A stretch of 64,000 nucleotides of DNA from Planctomycetota bacterium. GTDB lineage: Bacteria > Planctomycetota > UBA1135 > GCA-002686595. Both the position numbers and the translations under genes were made by a program. The DNA is taken from NCBI GenBank assembly GCA_020638875.1, contig JACKHS010000002.1, positions 1 through 64,000 on the forward strand. The letters run 5' to 3'. Shown here piece after piece: positions 50,312 through 59,165 of this stretch; the stretch's first letter is position 1, and each line of letters opens with the position of its first letter. The notes under the pieces were generated by a model. It was not told where the DNA came from, ran no database searches, and saw only the letters and a list, made by a program, of their open reading frames with translations.

Positions 50312-52864
50312 TCAGTCCTTCAGCGCCTCGAGCTCCGGCACCGTCCAGGGCCGCGTGCGGGTCTTCATCTCCTCCAGCACGGCCCGTACGTCGTCGGGCG
50401 TGACCGGCTCGGCGCCGTGGCCCCACTCGCGGCGCACGTAGGTCAGCACGGCGGCGACGTTCTCGGGGCTCTCGTTGTAGACCGGCATCTCGAGGTCCCA
50501 GGTCTTGCCGCCCAGCTCGATCGGGCCGACGAGCCCGCCGAGCAGCACGCGGATCGGGCGCTTCTTCGGGCCGAGCACCCAGGGCGAGTGCCGCAGCGGC
50601 GGCGCCTTGCCCTCCTCGCCGAGGCCCGAGGGTTGGTGGCACGTCGAGCAGATCGCGTTGAAGATCAGCCGGCCGGCCTCGAAGCGCGCGATCTCCTCGG
50701 GCGTGAGCGCGCGCACCTCGACGTCGCCGCCGCCCGGACCGCCGGGCCAGGTGATGGCGGCCTCGAGCGCGGCGACCTTCTCCTCGCGCGGGCCCCCGCG
50801 CGCCTTCGCGAGCAGGTCGAGGCAGGCGGGGCGCGCGGGCACGTGGATCGCGCCGGGCTGACCGGTCGGACCGACCGGGCGTCCGTCGAGCATGCCGTCC
50901 ACGAGCGCCTCGGCGTGCCAGCTCCCGCGCGCGAGCGCCTCGCCGACGAGCGCCAGCAGGCCCTCGACGCGGTCCGAACGCGCCTCGCGCACGACGCAGC
51001 TCGCGAGGAGGCGCAGGGTCTCGTAGCCGCCGTCGCGCGGCAGCGCCCAGCGCGCGTCGGCGACGAGCGCGCGCAGCGTGTCGAGCTCGCGCTCGTGCAA
51101 CCCGACCGCGGCGGCTTCGCGGCGCTGCGGGTCGCTCGCGTCCTCGAGCAGCAGCCCGGCGAGCGCGGCGTCCGCGCTCGGCGCGTGCGCGGCGCCGAGC
51201 GACAGCAGCGCCTGGTGCGCGAGCAGGCGGTCGCCGTCGTGCGCCAGCTCGACGACCTTCGCGCGCACGGCGTCGCTGCCGAGCGAGAGCGCCTCCTCCG
51301 CGCAGCGCAGCGCCGCGAGCCGCACGCGGCGATCGGCGTGCGCGAGCCCGGCGAGCACGACCTCGTCGGTCAGGCGGCCGAGGCCGGCGAGCGCGTACAG
51401 CGCGTGCGCGCGGCCGAGCGGCGCGGCGCTCTCGAGCGCGGCCTGGCGGCACACCGCGGTCGCGTCCGCGTCGCCCCGGCCCTCCTCGACGACGAGGCGC
51501 TGCGCGGTGATGCGCCGGAAGCCGTTGGCGCTGCCGAGCTCGCCGACCAGCTCCGTCCAGCTCATCGCGCTCATCGGCGCGGGCGCGCGGCGCTGCGCGT
51601 CGCGCGCGGCGATGCGCCAGATGCGGCCCATGTGCAGCGGCTGCTCGAGCCCGCGCGCGAGCACCTGCGCGCGCAGCCACGAGGTGACGAACAGGCGGTG
51701 CTGGATGAGCCCGCGGTACAGGTCGACGACGTACAGCGCGCCGTCGGGGCCGTCGACGAGGTTGACGGGCCGGAAGCGCTCGTCGGTCGAGGCGAGGAAC
51801 TCGCGCCCGGCGTAGGCGTTCTCGGCGTCGAGGCCCCACGGCCCGCGCTCGAACAGCCGCAGGCGCTTGACGAGGTTCCCGCACGGCTCGGCGACGAACG
51901 CGTCGCCGCGGTACTCGGCCGGCAGCGCGTCGCCGAGGTAGACGAGCGGCCCGCACGCGCCGGTGAAGCTGCGCAGCGTGAAGTCGTCGCGCAGCGTCTC
52001 CGGCCGGTAGCCGCGGTTGACGCCCGGGTTGATGCGCGCGGGCCACGTGGTCTGGTCGCGCATCACGCGCAGGTTCACGCCGCCCGCGGTGCCGAAGCTC
52101 GGGTTCTGCACCGCGTAGTGCGACGAGTACGCGTCGCCGCGCAGCGCGTCCGAGTTCGTGTCGAAGAAGGCGCGGCCGAGCTCGTCGAAGGAGAGGCCCC
52201 ACTGCCCGCCGCCGTTCGTGCGCTGCCGCTCCCAGCCGTCAGCGCCCTCGCGGTAGCGCAGCCGGTGGTTCGAGAGCTGGATCCAGTTGTCGTGCGACCA
52301 GCGCGGGGCGTTGATCGCGTGCTCCGGGCTGTCGATGCCGCCGAGCCCGCGCTCGATCACCTCGTGCACGTCGGCGACGCCGTCGCCGTCGGTGTCGCGG
52401 TAGAAGCGCAGCTCGGGCGGCGCGATGACGAGCGCGCCGTCGCGGTACGGCATCACCGCGCGCGGCAGCACGAGGTCGCCGACGAACTCGGTGCGCGCGT
52501 CCATCACGCCGTCGCCGTCCTCGTCGCGCAGCACCGCGATGCGCCCGGTGGGCGCGGTCTCGCCGGTGCCGTCGACGTCCGGCATGTAGGCGCGCATCTC
52601 GACCACCCACAGGCGGCCGTCGCCGTCGAAGGCCACGTCGACGGGGTCCTCCACGAGCGGCTCGCTCGCGATGCAGGTGATCTCGAGCTCGGGCGGCAGC
52701 ACGAACGCGGCGCGGGCCTCGTCCACCGACAGCGCCGGCGCGGGCGGCACGACGAGGTCGGCGGGCAGCGGCGGCTGCTCCTCGCCCGGTCGGTCGCCGT
52801 TCTGAGCCGAGACGAGGGGCGCGAGGCCCGCGAGGACGAGCGGGAGGGAGCTGCGGAGGATCAT
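50312..52864 (-). CDS. PVC-type membrane-bound dehydrogenase with HEAT repeats and cytochrome c
   Basis: An 850-residue exported protein. Signal peptide SSLPLVLAGLAPLVSAQ; a PQQ/glucose-dehydrogenase-like propeller (CIASEPLVEDPVDVAFDGDGRLWVVEMRAYMPD, DGDGVMDARTEF, NGGGQWGLSFDELGRAFFDTNSDALRG, GPDGALYVVDLYRGLIQHR); a HEAT-like helical part (RVRLAALRCAEEALSLG); and a C-terminal cytochrome c with CSTCHQPSGLGEEGKAPPL and MPVYNESPENVAAVLTYVR (axial Met). It fits the planctomycete/verrucomicrobial family of periplasmic c-type dehydrogenases. Substrate unknown. Confidence 0.9.
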   Translation of the reverse strand: MILRSSLPLVLAGLAPLVSAQNGDRPGEEQPPLPADLVVPPAPALSVDEARAAFVLPPELEITCIASEPLVEDPVDVAFDGDGRLWVVEMRAYMPDVDGTGETAPTGRIAVLRDEDGDGVMDARTEFVGDLVLPRAVMPYRDGALVIAPPELRFYRDTDGDGVADVHEVIERGLGGIDSPEHAINAPRWSHDNWIQLSNHRLRYREGADGWERQRTNGGGQWGLSFDELGRAFFDTNSDALRGDAYSSHYAVQNPSFGTAGGVNLRVMRDQTTWPARINPGVNRGYRPETLRDDFTLRSFTGACGPLVYLGDALPAEYRGDAFVAEPCGNLVKRLRLFERGPWGLDAENAYAGREFLASTDERFRPVNLVDGPDGALYVVDLYRGLIQHRLFVTSWLRAQVLARGLEQPLHMGRIWRIAARDAQRRAPAPMSAMSWTELVGELGSANGFRRITAQRLVVEEGRGDADATAVCRQAALESAAPLGRAHALYALAGLGRLTDEVVLAGLAHADRRVRLAALRCAEEALSLGSDAVRAKVVELAHDGDRLLAHQALLSLGAAHAPSADAALAGLLLEDASDPQRREAAAVGLHERELDTLRALVADARWALPRDGGYETLRLLASCVVREARSDRVEGLLALVGEALARGSWHAEALVDGMLDGRPVGPTGQPGAIHVPARPACLDLLAKARGGPREEKVAALEAAITWPGGPGGGDVEVRALTPEEIARFEAGRLIFNAICSTCHQPSGLGEEGKAPPLRHSPWVLGPKKRPIRVLLGGLVGPIELGGKTWDLEMPVYNESPENVAAVLTYVRREWGHGAEPVTPDDVRAVLEEMKTRTRPWTVPELEALKD

Positions 52865-52885
52865 GGCGCGCGGGGGAGAGCGCGG

Positions 52886-52891
52886 AGGATA
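52886..52891 (-). promoter_or_regulatory. -10-like box of the PVC dehydrogenase gene
   Basis: TATCCT on the minus strand, 21 bases before the ATG at 52864. Confidence 0.4.
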
Positions 52892-52953
52892 GCACCGCGC
52901 CGCGCGCGGGGAGGCGACGACGCAGCTCGAGTGGCGCTCCAACGAGCGCGCGA

Positions 52954-52959
52954 TAGCCT
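52954..52959 (+). promoter_or_regulatory. -10-like box upstream of the small ORF and acetyltransferase
   Basis: TAGCCT, 38 bases before the ATG at 52998. Confidence 0.35.
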
Positions 52960-52997
52960 GGGAGCGCTGCTCGACAGACGCTGCGAGCACCCCCTTC

Positions 52998-53171
52998 ATG
53001 ACGACGCGCCTCACGCCGCACTTCGCCGCCCCGCTCCTCGCTGCGGCTGCCGCCGCTCCCGGCCCCGACGCCGGCGCGGCGCCGCGGGTCCCCGGCCTCG
53101 AGGAGCGCTCGTCGACGCGCGGCCCGGCGGTCGACCTCACGGAGGGTCGCGAGGCGACGAACCACGCGTGA
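52998..53171 (+). CDS. Small 57-residue ORF coupled to an acetyltransferase gene
   Basis: Begins MTTRLTPHFAAPLLAAAAAAP, which looks like a short signal peptide, followed by a polar tail. The stop TGA (53169-53171) overlaps the next gene's GTG as GTGA, the same coupling seen in the real operons of this window. It may be a small exported peptide or a translated leader; it could also be chance. Confidence 0.35.
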   Translation: MTTRLTPHFAAPLLAAAAAAPGPDAGAAPRVPGLEERSSTRGPAVDLTEGREATNHA

Positions 53172-53623
53172 GCACGTCGCCCGCCGTCGAGCTGCGCGTG
53201 CTGACGCGCGAGACCTATCGCCCGGTACTGAACCTGAGGGTGCGGCCCGGGCAGGAGCGCCTCGTCGCATCGAACGCAGGCTCGCTGGCGCAGGCCCACT
53301 TCGAGCCGGAGGCCGTGCCCTTCGGGCTCTACGCCGGGGACGTGCCGGTGGGCTTCGTGATGTTCGGCACGGAGGAGCTCAACGCGGGGCGGCTGTGGGT
53401 CTGGCGCTTCATGATCGGCGCCGAGCACCAGGGCCGTGGCCTCGGGCGTGACGCCATGCGCGCCGTCGTCGAGCACGCGCGGGGCGTGGCCGGCGCGCGC
53501 GAGCTGCGGCTGTCGCACGTCGACGGCGTCGAGGGGCACCCGGGACCGTTCTACGAGCGGCTCGGCTTCGCGTACACGGGCGAGGTCGAGGACGATGAGC
53601 GCGTGATGCGCCTCGCGCTATAG
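53168..53623 (+). CDS. GNAT N-acetyltransferase
   Basis: A 151-residue GNAT protein. GLYAGDVPVGFVMFG, LWVWRFMIGAEHQGRGLGRDAMRAVVEHAR (acetyl-CoA pyrophosphate loop QGRGLG) and GPFYERLGFAYTGEVEDDERVMRLAL match small-molecule acetyltransferases such as the spermidine/BltD group. The GTG start is chosen because it overlaps the preceding small ORF's stop and the fold begins at ELRVLTRETY. Its stop overlaps the convergent membrane-protein gene by 6 bases. Confidence 0.8.
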   Translation: MSTSPAVELRVLTRETYRPVLNLRVRPGQERLVASNAGSLAQAHFEPEAVPFGLYAGDVPVGFVMFGTEELNAGRLWVWRFMIGAEHQGRGLGRDAMRAVVEHARGVAGARELRLSHVDGVEGHPGPFYERLGFAYTGEVEDDERVMRLAL

Positions 53624-53854
53624 CATCCGCACCAGCGCGACCAGCGCCACCGCGCCCCACACCGCCTCGAGCCAGAAGGCCTGCCACGTCTTGCGCTTCC
53701 AGCACACGAGGCCGACACCGAACGCGCCGGTCGCGTTGAGCAGCTGGTAGGCGCGGCCCTGCTCGAGCCAGCCGAAGCTCGAGAGCGCGTACGCGGTCAG
53801 GATGGCGCCGGTGCCGTACCAGCCCAGCGCGTCGATCAGGCGTGCCTTGGTCAT
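53618..53854 (-). CDS. Small three-helix membrane protein, CBU_0592-like
   Basis: A 78-residue integral membrane protein with three predicted helices: ALGWYGTGAILTAYALSSFG, YQLLNATGAFGVGLVCW and AFWLEAVWGAVALVALVRML. The pattern of GxxGxxxxxxAYxLxSxG, then LNxxGAxxxxxxxxxxK and a W-rich third helix fits the CBU_0592-like domain. Function unknown. It lies 80 bases downstream of acnB on the same strand. Confidence 0.75.
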   Translation of the reverse strand: MTKARLIDALGWYGTGAILTAYALSSFGWLEQGRAYQLLNATGAFGVGLVCWKRKTWQAFWLEAVWGAVALVALVRML

Positions 53855-53934
53855 GGATCTCGGGTCGTGGGTCTCGGTGGAACGCGCGCGGGGCGCCGCA
53901 TCGCGACGCCCCGCGCTCTCGCGACCGGCTCGGC

Positions 53935-56523
53935 TCAGGCGCCGGCCGCCGCCATCTCGCGGCCCTTCGCCGCGCTCTCCACGAACGCGGGCAGCTCGTC
54001 GAAGTTGAGGTAGCGGTAGACGTCGCCCGCCATCGTATCGAGCTTCTCCGCGTAGCGGAGGTACTCCGCCGGCGTCGGCAGCTTGCCGAGGATCGCCGTG
54101 ACCGCGGCGAGCTCGGCCGAGCCGAGGTAGACGTTCGAGTCCTTGCCCATGCGGTTGGGGAAGTTGCGCGTCGAGGTCGACACGACGGTCGCGCCGTCGG
54201 CCACGCGCGCCTGGTTGCCCATGCACAGGCTGCAGCCGGGGACCTCGGTGCGCGCGCCCGCCGCGGCGAACGTCGCGTAGTAGCCCTCGGCGACGAGCTG
54301 GTCCTTGTCCATCTTCGTCGGCGGCACCACCCACAGGCGCGTCGGCACGGGCTTGCCGTAGGCGGCGAGCAGCTTGCCGGCCGCGCGGAAGTGGCCGATG
54401 TTCGTCATGCACGACCCGAGGAAGACCTCCTGCACCGCGTCACCGGCGACCTCGGAGAGCAGCCGCACGTCGTCGGGATCGTTCGGGCAGGCGACGATCG
54501 GCTCCTGGATGTCGTTCATGTTGACCTCGATCACCGCCGCGTACTCGGCGTCGGCGTCGGGGCGCAGCAGGCTCGGGTTCGCGAGCCAGGCCTCCATGGC
54601 GCGCGCGCGACGCTCGAGCGTGCGCGCGTCCTGGTAGCCGTTGGCGATCATCCAGCGCAGCATCACGACGTTGGACTCGAGGTACTCGCGGACCGGCTCC
54701 TCGTCGAGCAGCACCGTGCAGCCCGCGGCCGAGCGCTCGGCCGTCGCGTCGGAGAGCTCGAAGGCCTGCTCGACCTTCAGCTTGGGCAGACCCTCGATCT
54801 CGATGATGCGGCCCGAGAAGACGTTCTGCTTGCCCTCCTTCGCGACCGTGAGCAGGCCCTGCTGGATCGCGACGTAGGGGATCGCGTTGACGAGGTCGCG
54901 CAGCGTGACGCCGGGCTGCAGCTCGCCGGTGAAGCGCACGAGCACGGACTCGGGCATGTCGAGCGGCATCGCGCCGAGCGCCGCGCCGAAGGCCACCAGG
55001 CCCGAACCGGCCGGGAACGAGATGCCCAGCGGGAAGCGCGTGTGCGAGTCGCCGCCGGTGCCGACCTGGTCGGGCAGCAGCATGCGGTTCAGCCACGAGT
55101 GGATGATGCCGTCGCCGGGCCGCAGCGCGACGCCGCCGCGCGTGGTGAAGAAGTCGGGCAGCGTCGCGTGCGTGTCGACGTCGACCGGCTTGGGGTACGC
55201 GGCCGTGTGGCAGAAGGACTGCATCACGAGGTCGGCCGAGAAGCCCAGGCACGCGAGCTCCTTCAGCTCGTCGCGCGTCATCGGGCCCGTCGTGTCCTGC
55301 GAGCCCACGCTCGACATGATCGGCTCGCAGTAGGTGCCGGGGCGCACGCCCTGACCCGCGGCCAGGCCGCAGGCGCGGCCGACCATCTTCTGCGCGAGCG
55401 TGAAGCCCTTGCCGGAGTCGGCCGGGCTCGCGGGCGTGCGGAAGACCTCCGAGCGGCCCAGGCCCAGGCTCTCGCGCGCCTTCGCGGTCAGGCCGCGGCC
55501 GATGATGAGCGGGATGCGGCCGCCGGCGCGCACCTCGTCGAGGATCACGTCGGACTTGTGCTCGAAGGTCGCGAGCACCTCGCCCGCCGCGCTCTCGACG
55601 CGGCCCTCGTGCGGCAGCACCACGATCGTGTCGCCCATCTCGAGCTTCGACACGTCGCACTCGATCGGCAGCGCGCCCGAGTCCTCCATCGTGTTGAAGA
55701 AGATCGGCGCGATCTTGCCGCCCAGGCAGACGCCGCCGGCGCGCTTGTTCGGCACGTGCGGGATGTCGTCGCCCATGTGCCAGAGCACCGAGTTCGTGGC
55801 CGACTTGCGCGAGGACCCCGTGCCGACCACGTCGCCGACGTAGACCAGCGGGTGGCCCTTCGCCTTCAGCTCGGCGAGCTGCGCGATGGCGTCGTGGATG
55901 CCCGGGCGCGGGTTCTTGAGCATCGCGAGCGCGTGCAGCGGGATGTCCGGGCGCGACCACGCGTCCTGCGCGGGCGAGAGGTCGTCGGTGTTCGTCTCGC
56001 CCTCGACCATGAAGACGGTCAGCGTCAGGTGCTCGGGCACCTCGGGGCGGCTCGTGAACCACGTCGCGTCGGCCCAGGCCTGGATCACGGCCTTGGCGTT
56101 GGCGTTGCCGGCCTTGGCCTTCTCGTCGACGTCGTGGAAGGCGTCGAAGATCAGCAGCGTGTGCTCGAGCTGCCGCGCCGCGAGCGCGCCGAGCTGCGCG
56201 TCGTCGAGCAGCTCGATCAGCGTGGCGACGTTGTAGCCGCCGAGCATGGTGCCGAGGATCTCGACGGCCTTCTCGCGCGACACGAGCGGCGAGCTCGCCT
56301 CGCCCTTCGCGACCGCGGTCAGGAAGCTGGCCTTGACGTAGGCCGCCGGGTCGACGCCGGCCGGCACGCGCTCCTCGAGCAGGTCGAGCAGGAAGGCCTC
56401 CTCGCCCGCGGGCGGGGCCTTCAGGAGCTCGACCAGCGCGGCGGTCTGCTCGGCGTCGAGGGGCAGGGGCGGGATGCCGAGGGCGGCGCGCTCGGCGACG
56501 TGTTGGCGGTAGGCGGTCAGCAT
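53935..56523 (-). CDS. acnB: Aconitate hydratase B
   Basis: An 862-residue bifunctional aconitase/2-methylisocitrate dehydratase, the TCA-cycle enzyme turning citrate into isocitrate. Length matches E. coli AcnB. The N-terminal HEAT-like domain (LLDLLEERVPAGVDPAAYVKASFL) precedes the swivel domain, the usual AcnB order. The cluster ligands are at VFLGSCMTN and EVPGCSLCMGNQARV. SCGSHTRF-type GTGGDSHTRFPLGISFPAGSG and STRNFPNRMG are also present. The start MLTAYRQHVAERAALGIPPLPL is the family's standard N-terminus. It diverges from a LysR-type regulator. Confidence 0.95.
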   Translation of the reverse strand: MLTAYRQHVAERAALGIPPLPLDAEQTAALVELLKAPPAGEEAFLLDLLEERVPAGVDPAAYVKASFLTAVAKGEASSPLVSREKAVEILGTMLGGYNVATLIELLDDAQLGALAARQLEHTLLIFDAFHDVDEKAKAGNANAKAVIQAWADATWFTSRPEVPEHLTLTVFMVEGETNTDDLSPAQDAWSRPDIPLHALAMLKNPRPGIHDAIAQLAELKAKGHPLVYVGDVVGTGSSRKSATNSVLWHMGDDIPHVPNKRAGGVCLGGKIAPIFFNTMEDSGALPIECDVSKLEMGDTIVVLPHEGRVESAAGEVLATFEHKSDVILDEVRAGGRIPLIIGRGLTAKARESLGLGRSEVFRTPASPADSGKGFTLAQKMVGRACGLAAGQGVRPGTYCEPIMSSVGSQDTTGPMTRDELKELACLGFSADLVMQSFCHTAAYPKPVDVDTHATLPDFFTTRGGVALRPGDGIIHSWLNRMLLPDQVGTGGDSHTRFPLGISFPAGSGLVAFGAALGAMPLDMPESVLVRFTGELQPGVTLRDLVNAIPYVAIQQGLLTVAKEGKQNVFSGRIIEIEGLPKLKVEQAFELSDATAERSAAGCTVLLDEEPVREYLESNVVMLRWMIANGYQDARTLERRARAMEAWLANPSLLRPDADAEYAAVIEVNMNDIQEPIVACPNDPDDVRLLSEVAGDAVQEVFLGSCMTNIGHFRAAGKLLAAYGKPVPTRLWVVPPTKMDKDQLVAEGYYATFAAAGARTEVPGCSLCMGNQARVADGATVVSTSTRNFPNRMGKDSNVYLGSAELAAVTAILGKLPTPAEYLRYAEKLDTMAGDVYRYLNFDELPAFVESAAKGREMAAAGA

Positions 56524-56653
56524 GGTCGGTGGTCTCGCTTCGGGGCGGTGGGCGGCGAACTCGGGGGACGACGGACTTGGGACACGGACAGTATCGGCCG
56601 ATGAGAGCCATGCAGGATCTCCATAGTTTGCATCCACGTCATAGAATTCGCGC
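56524..56653. promoter_or_regulatory. acnB-lysR divergent control region
   Basis: A 130-base gap. The lysR-side start has TAGAAT at 56642-56647, 6 bases before its ATG. On the minus strand, CTATG occurs twice (within 56622-56645), flanking ATGCAAAC, a spot where a LysR-type protein could bind. A TACTGT hexamer for acnB lies about 65 bases before its ATG. Binding is inferred from arrangement alone. Confidence 0.4.
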
Positions 56654-57544
56654 ATGACCGACCTGACCCTGCTCAGCTCCTTCCTCGAGGTCGCCGAGAC
56701 CGGCTCGATCTCGCGCGCCGCCGAGCGCCTGTTCGTGACGCAGCCGGCGCTGTCGCGGCGCCTGCAGCAGCTCGAGGCCGAGCTCGACGCGACCTTGTTC
56801 GAGCGCACGCGCCGCGGTGTCGCGCTCACCGAGCAGGGCCGCTACGTGCTGCGCGAGGCGCGCGACCTCGTCGACCGCTACGCGCAGCTGCGCGGCCGCG
56901 TCGCCGAGCTGTCCGGGCTGCAGCGCGGCTGCGTGCGCCTCGGCGGCGGCGCGACGGCCGTGTCCTTCCTGCTGCCCGAGGCCATCGCCGCCTTCCAGGC
57001 CGCGCACCCCGGCGTGCTCTTCCAGGTCAAGGAGGCCGGCAGCCGCGACACCGAGCTCGACGTCGCGGCCGAACGCCTCGAGCTCGGCATCGTGACGCTG
57101 CCGGTCGATCCCGGCCTCGCGGCGGACCTCGAGGTGACGCCGCTCGCCACCGACCGCATCACGCTCGTCGCCTCGCGCGCGCACGAGCTCGCCGGCAAGA
57201 AGCGCGTGAGCCTCGCGCAGCTCGAGGGCCGCGACTGCGTCGGCTTCGAGGCGCCCTCGGCCATCCGCTCGCTGATCGACGGCGCCCTGCGCGACGCCGG
57301 CGTGCACGTCAACGTCGTGATGGAGCTGCGCTCGATCCCGGCCATCCTGCGCATGGTCACGGTCACGAACCGCCTGGCCTTCGTCAGCCAGCTCGGCCTC
57401 GAGGGCGAGCGCAGCCGCGACGTCGTCGCCCTGCCCGTGACCGGCCTGCGCATCCAGCGCCGCCTCGCCATCCTCCAGAAGCGCGGCCGGCCGCTCTCCC
57501 CCGCCGCCGCGGCGTTCGTGGAGGAGCTGCGCGGGCGGTCGTGA
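56654..57544 (+). CDS. LysR-type transcriptional regulator
   Basis: A 296-residue LysR regulator. The winged HTH is at the N-terminus (SSFLEVAETGSISRAAERLFVTQPALSRRLQQLEAELDATLFERTRRG), followed by a periplasmic-binding-like effector domain (VRLGGGATAVSFLLPEAIAAFQAAHPGVLFQVKEAG). It is divergent from acnB, the common clue that it controls that gene and itself. The effector is not evident. The message is probably leaderless. Confidence 0.92.
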   Translation: MTDLTLLSSFLEVAETGSISRAAERLFVTQPALSRRLQQLEAELDATLFERTRRGVALTEQGRYVLREARDLVDRYAQLRGRVAELSGLQRGCVRLGGGATAVSFLLPEAIAAFQAAHPGVLFQVKEAGSRDTELDVAAERLELGIVTLPVDPGLAADLEVTPLATDRITLVASRAHELAGKKRVSLAQLEGRDCVGFEAPSAIRSLIDGALRDAGVHVNVVMELRSIPAILRMVTVTNRLAFVSQLGLEGERSRDVVALPVTGLRIQRRLAILQKRGRPLSPAAAAFVEELRGRS

Positions 57545-57548
57545 GCGC

Positions 57549-58220
57549 CTACTCGACGAGCGCTCGCACGTCGCCGGTGCCGGACTGGTGCAGCACGAGC
57601 GCGGGGCTGCCGAGGTAGCTCACGTCGCAGGCGCCGCTCGCGTCGACCTCGAGGCGCTCCTCGGCGCGCACGACGAGGTCGCAGGCCCCGGAGGCCTCGA
57701 CGCGGACGACTTGCGCCACGAGCGCGCGCAGGTCGAGGTCGCACGCGCCCGAGGCGTCCAGGCGGCACTCGTCGACGCGGCCGGAAGCCGCGCCGTCCAC
57801 CGCGCCGCTGAACTCGAGGTCCAGCGTCAGCCCCTCGACACCGCGCAGGTCCAGCTCGAGGAAGCCCGAGCCCTCGACGCGCCGCAGCTCGGGCGCGCGC
57901 ACCGTGACCGTCACGCCCTCGTCGCTGCCGTACGAGTGACGCGTCGAGACGCGCAGCGCGTGCCCGCGCACCTCGGTGCGCACGAGCTCCTGCAGGTTCG
58001 AGTCGGTGCGCACGACGACCTCGTAGACCTCGCTCGGCTCGTAGACGAGGTGCAGCGCGCCGCCCGCCTCCACGCGGTCGAAGCCCTCGAGCCCGGCGCG
58101 TCGCTCCTCGACCACCTGGCCGTTGCCGTGCGTGTACGGGCAGCCGATCGTGACGCACGCGGCGGCGAGCGGGAGCGCGGCGAGGGCGAGGACGAGCGCG
58201 AGGCGGCGGGTGGGCGTCAT
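57549..58220 (-). CDS. Lipoprotein with GIN (DUF2807) auto-transporter-head-like domain
   Basis: A 223-residue lipoprotein. Signal and lipobox end LPLAAAC, putting the mature Cys near residue 22. The DUF2807 beta-helix follows (GFDRVEAGGALHLVYEP, RVEGSGFLELDL) and ends in three turns with near-identical cores: DASGACDLDL, EASGACDLVV and DASGACDVSY. The repeated Asp/Cys positions lie at regular ~20-residue spacing. Function of the family is unknown; an envelope role is likely. Confidence 0.82.
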   Translation of the reverse strand: MTPTRRLALVLALAALPLAAACVTIGCPYTHGNGQVVEERRAGLEGFDRVEAGGALHLVYEPSEVYEVVVRTDSNLQELVRTEVRGHALRVSTRHSYGSDEGVTVTVRAPELRRVEGSGFLELDLRGVEGLTLDLEFSGAVDGAASGRVDECRLDASGACDLDLRALVAQVVRVEASGACDLVVRAEERLEVDASGACDVSYLGSPALVLHQSGTGDVRALVE

Positions 58221-58230
58221 GGCGGCGAGG

Positions 58231-59085
58231 TCAGCGCAGCACGTAGTGGCGGAAGTCCGCGACCGGGCGGTAGCCGAGGCGCTGGTAGATGGCGTTCGAG
58301 GTCGGGTTGGCGAGGTCGGTGAAGAGCGTGACGTAGCGCCGCGGCGCGAAGTCGAGGCGCCCCTCGAGCAGCCCTTGCGTGACGCCCGCGACGATATTCG
58401 AGGCGTAGCCGCGGCCGCGCAGTTCGTCGGGCGTGTAGACGTAGCTGACGCAGGCGCCGCTGCCCACGGGCCGCTGCCACGCGGCGCACGAGACCGGCTC
58501 GCCGTCGACCTCCCAGAGGTAGAGGCGCCCGGCGTCGAGCGGCGGCACGTGCTCGGGCAGCTTCGTCGGATCGACGCCGGGGAACTTGCAGTCGATCTGG
58601 AAGCGCAAGGTCCAGCGCCGCACCAGGTCGAGGTCGCCCGCGTCCGCGCGCCGCATGCGGCCGGGCGCCGGGCGCGGCGGCGCGAGGTCGGTCAGCTCGT
58701 AGAGCCGCAGCTCCATGTGCGCGTGCGGCGCGCCGTGCCCGCGCTCGCGCCAGGTCTCGGCGGCCGCGTCGCTCAGCGCGACCTCCCCGTTGCACCCCAC
58801 GAGCCGCTCGACGCGCTCGGGCAGCGCCGCGGCCAGCGCGCGCACGGCCGCGGGCTCCGCGTGCGGGAAGAGCACCGGGAAGCCCGGCGTCTGCAGCGCC
58901 GTCGCGACGATCTCGCCGCCCGCGCGCAGGCTGAAGAAGCGCGTACCGGCGTCCTTGGGGTGCTGCTCGTCGCGCACGCGCAACGCGAGGCCGTAGGGCA
59001 GCGAGTTGATCGTCTCGTGCGCGCGCAGGTGCCCCTCCGCCGCGGCGAGGAAGTCGGCCGCGTCGACGTGTTCGTGCAGCTCCAT
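58231..59085 (-). CDS. GNAT-family acetyltransferase with N-terminal extension
   Basis: A 284-residue protein. The C-terminal half is a GNAT fold (RMRRADAGDLDLVRRW, LYLWEVDGEPVSCAAWQRPVGSGACVSYVYTPDELRGRGYASNIVAGVTQ with the acetyl-CoA loop RGRGYA, then FTDLANPTSNAIYQRLGYRPV). The N-terminal ~140 residues are a second, degenerate GNAT-like half, as in predicted acetyltransferases near the DUF4081 group. The ATG at 59085 is fixed by a TATCCT box 6 bases upstream. Substrate unknown. Confidence 0.82.
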   Translation of the reverse strand: MELHEHVDAADFLAAAEGHLRAHETINSLPYGLALRVRDEQHPKDAGTRFFSLRAGGEIVATALQTPGFPVLFPHAEPAAVRALAAALPERVERLVGCNGEVALSDAAAETWRERGHGAPHAHMELRLYELTDLAPPRPAPGRMRRADAGDLDLVRRWTLRFQIDCKFPGVDPTKLPEHVPPLDAGRLYLWEVDGEPVSCAAWQRPVGSGACVSYVYTPDELRGRGYASNIVAGVTQGLLEGRLDFAPRRYVTLFTDLANPTSNAIYQRLGYRPVADFRHYVLR

Positions 59086-59091
59086 GCGCCG

Positions 59092-59097
59092 AGGATA
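59092..59097 (-). promoter_or_regulatory. -10-like box, leaderless start of the GNAT gene
   Basis: TATCCT on the minus strand, 6 bases before the ATG at 59085. Confidence 0.5.
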
Positions 59098-59151
59098 GCG
59101 CGCCCCGCCCGACGCGGGCACGGCGGCGTGGCGGCGCGGCGCCGCGGCGCG

Positions 59152-59157
59152 TAAGGT
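59152..59157 (+). promoter_or_regulatory. -10-like box, leaderless start of the catabolic operon
   Basis: TAAGGT, 8 bases before the ATG at 59166. It drives enolase-superfamily, OYE-like, Nramp-like and DUF993 genes, which overlap or nearly touch. Confidence 0.5.
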
Positions 59158-59165
59158 CTCGTGCC

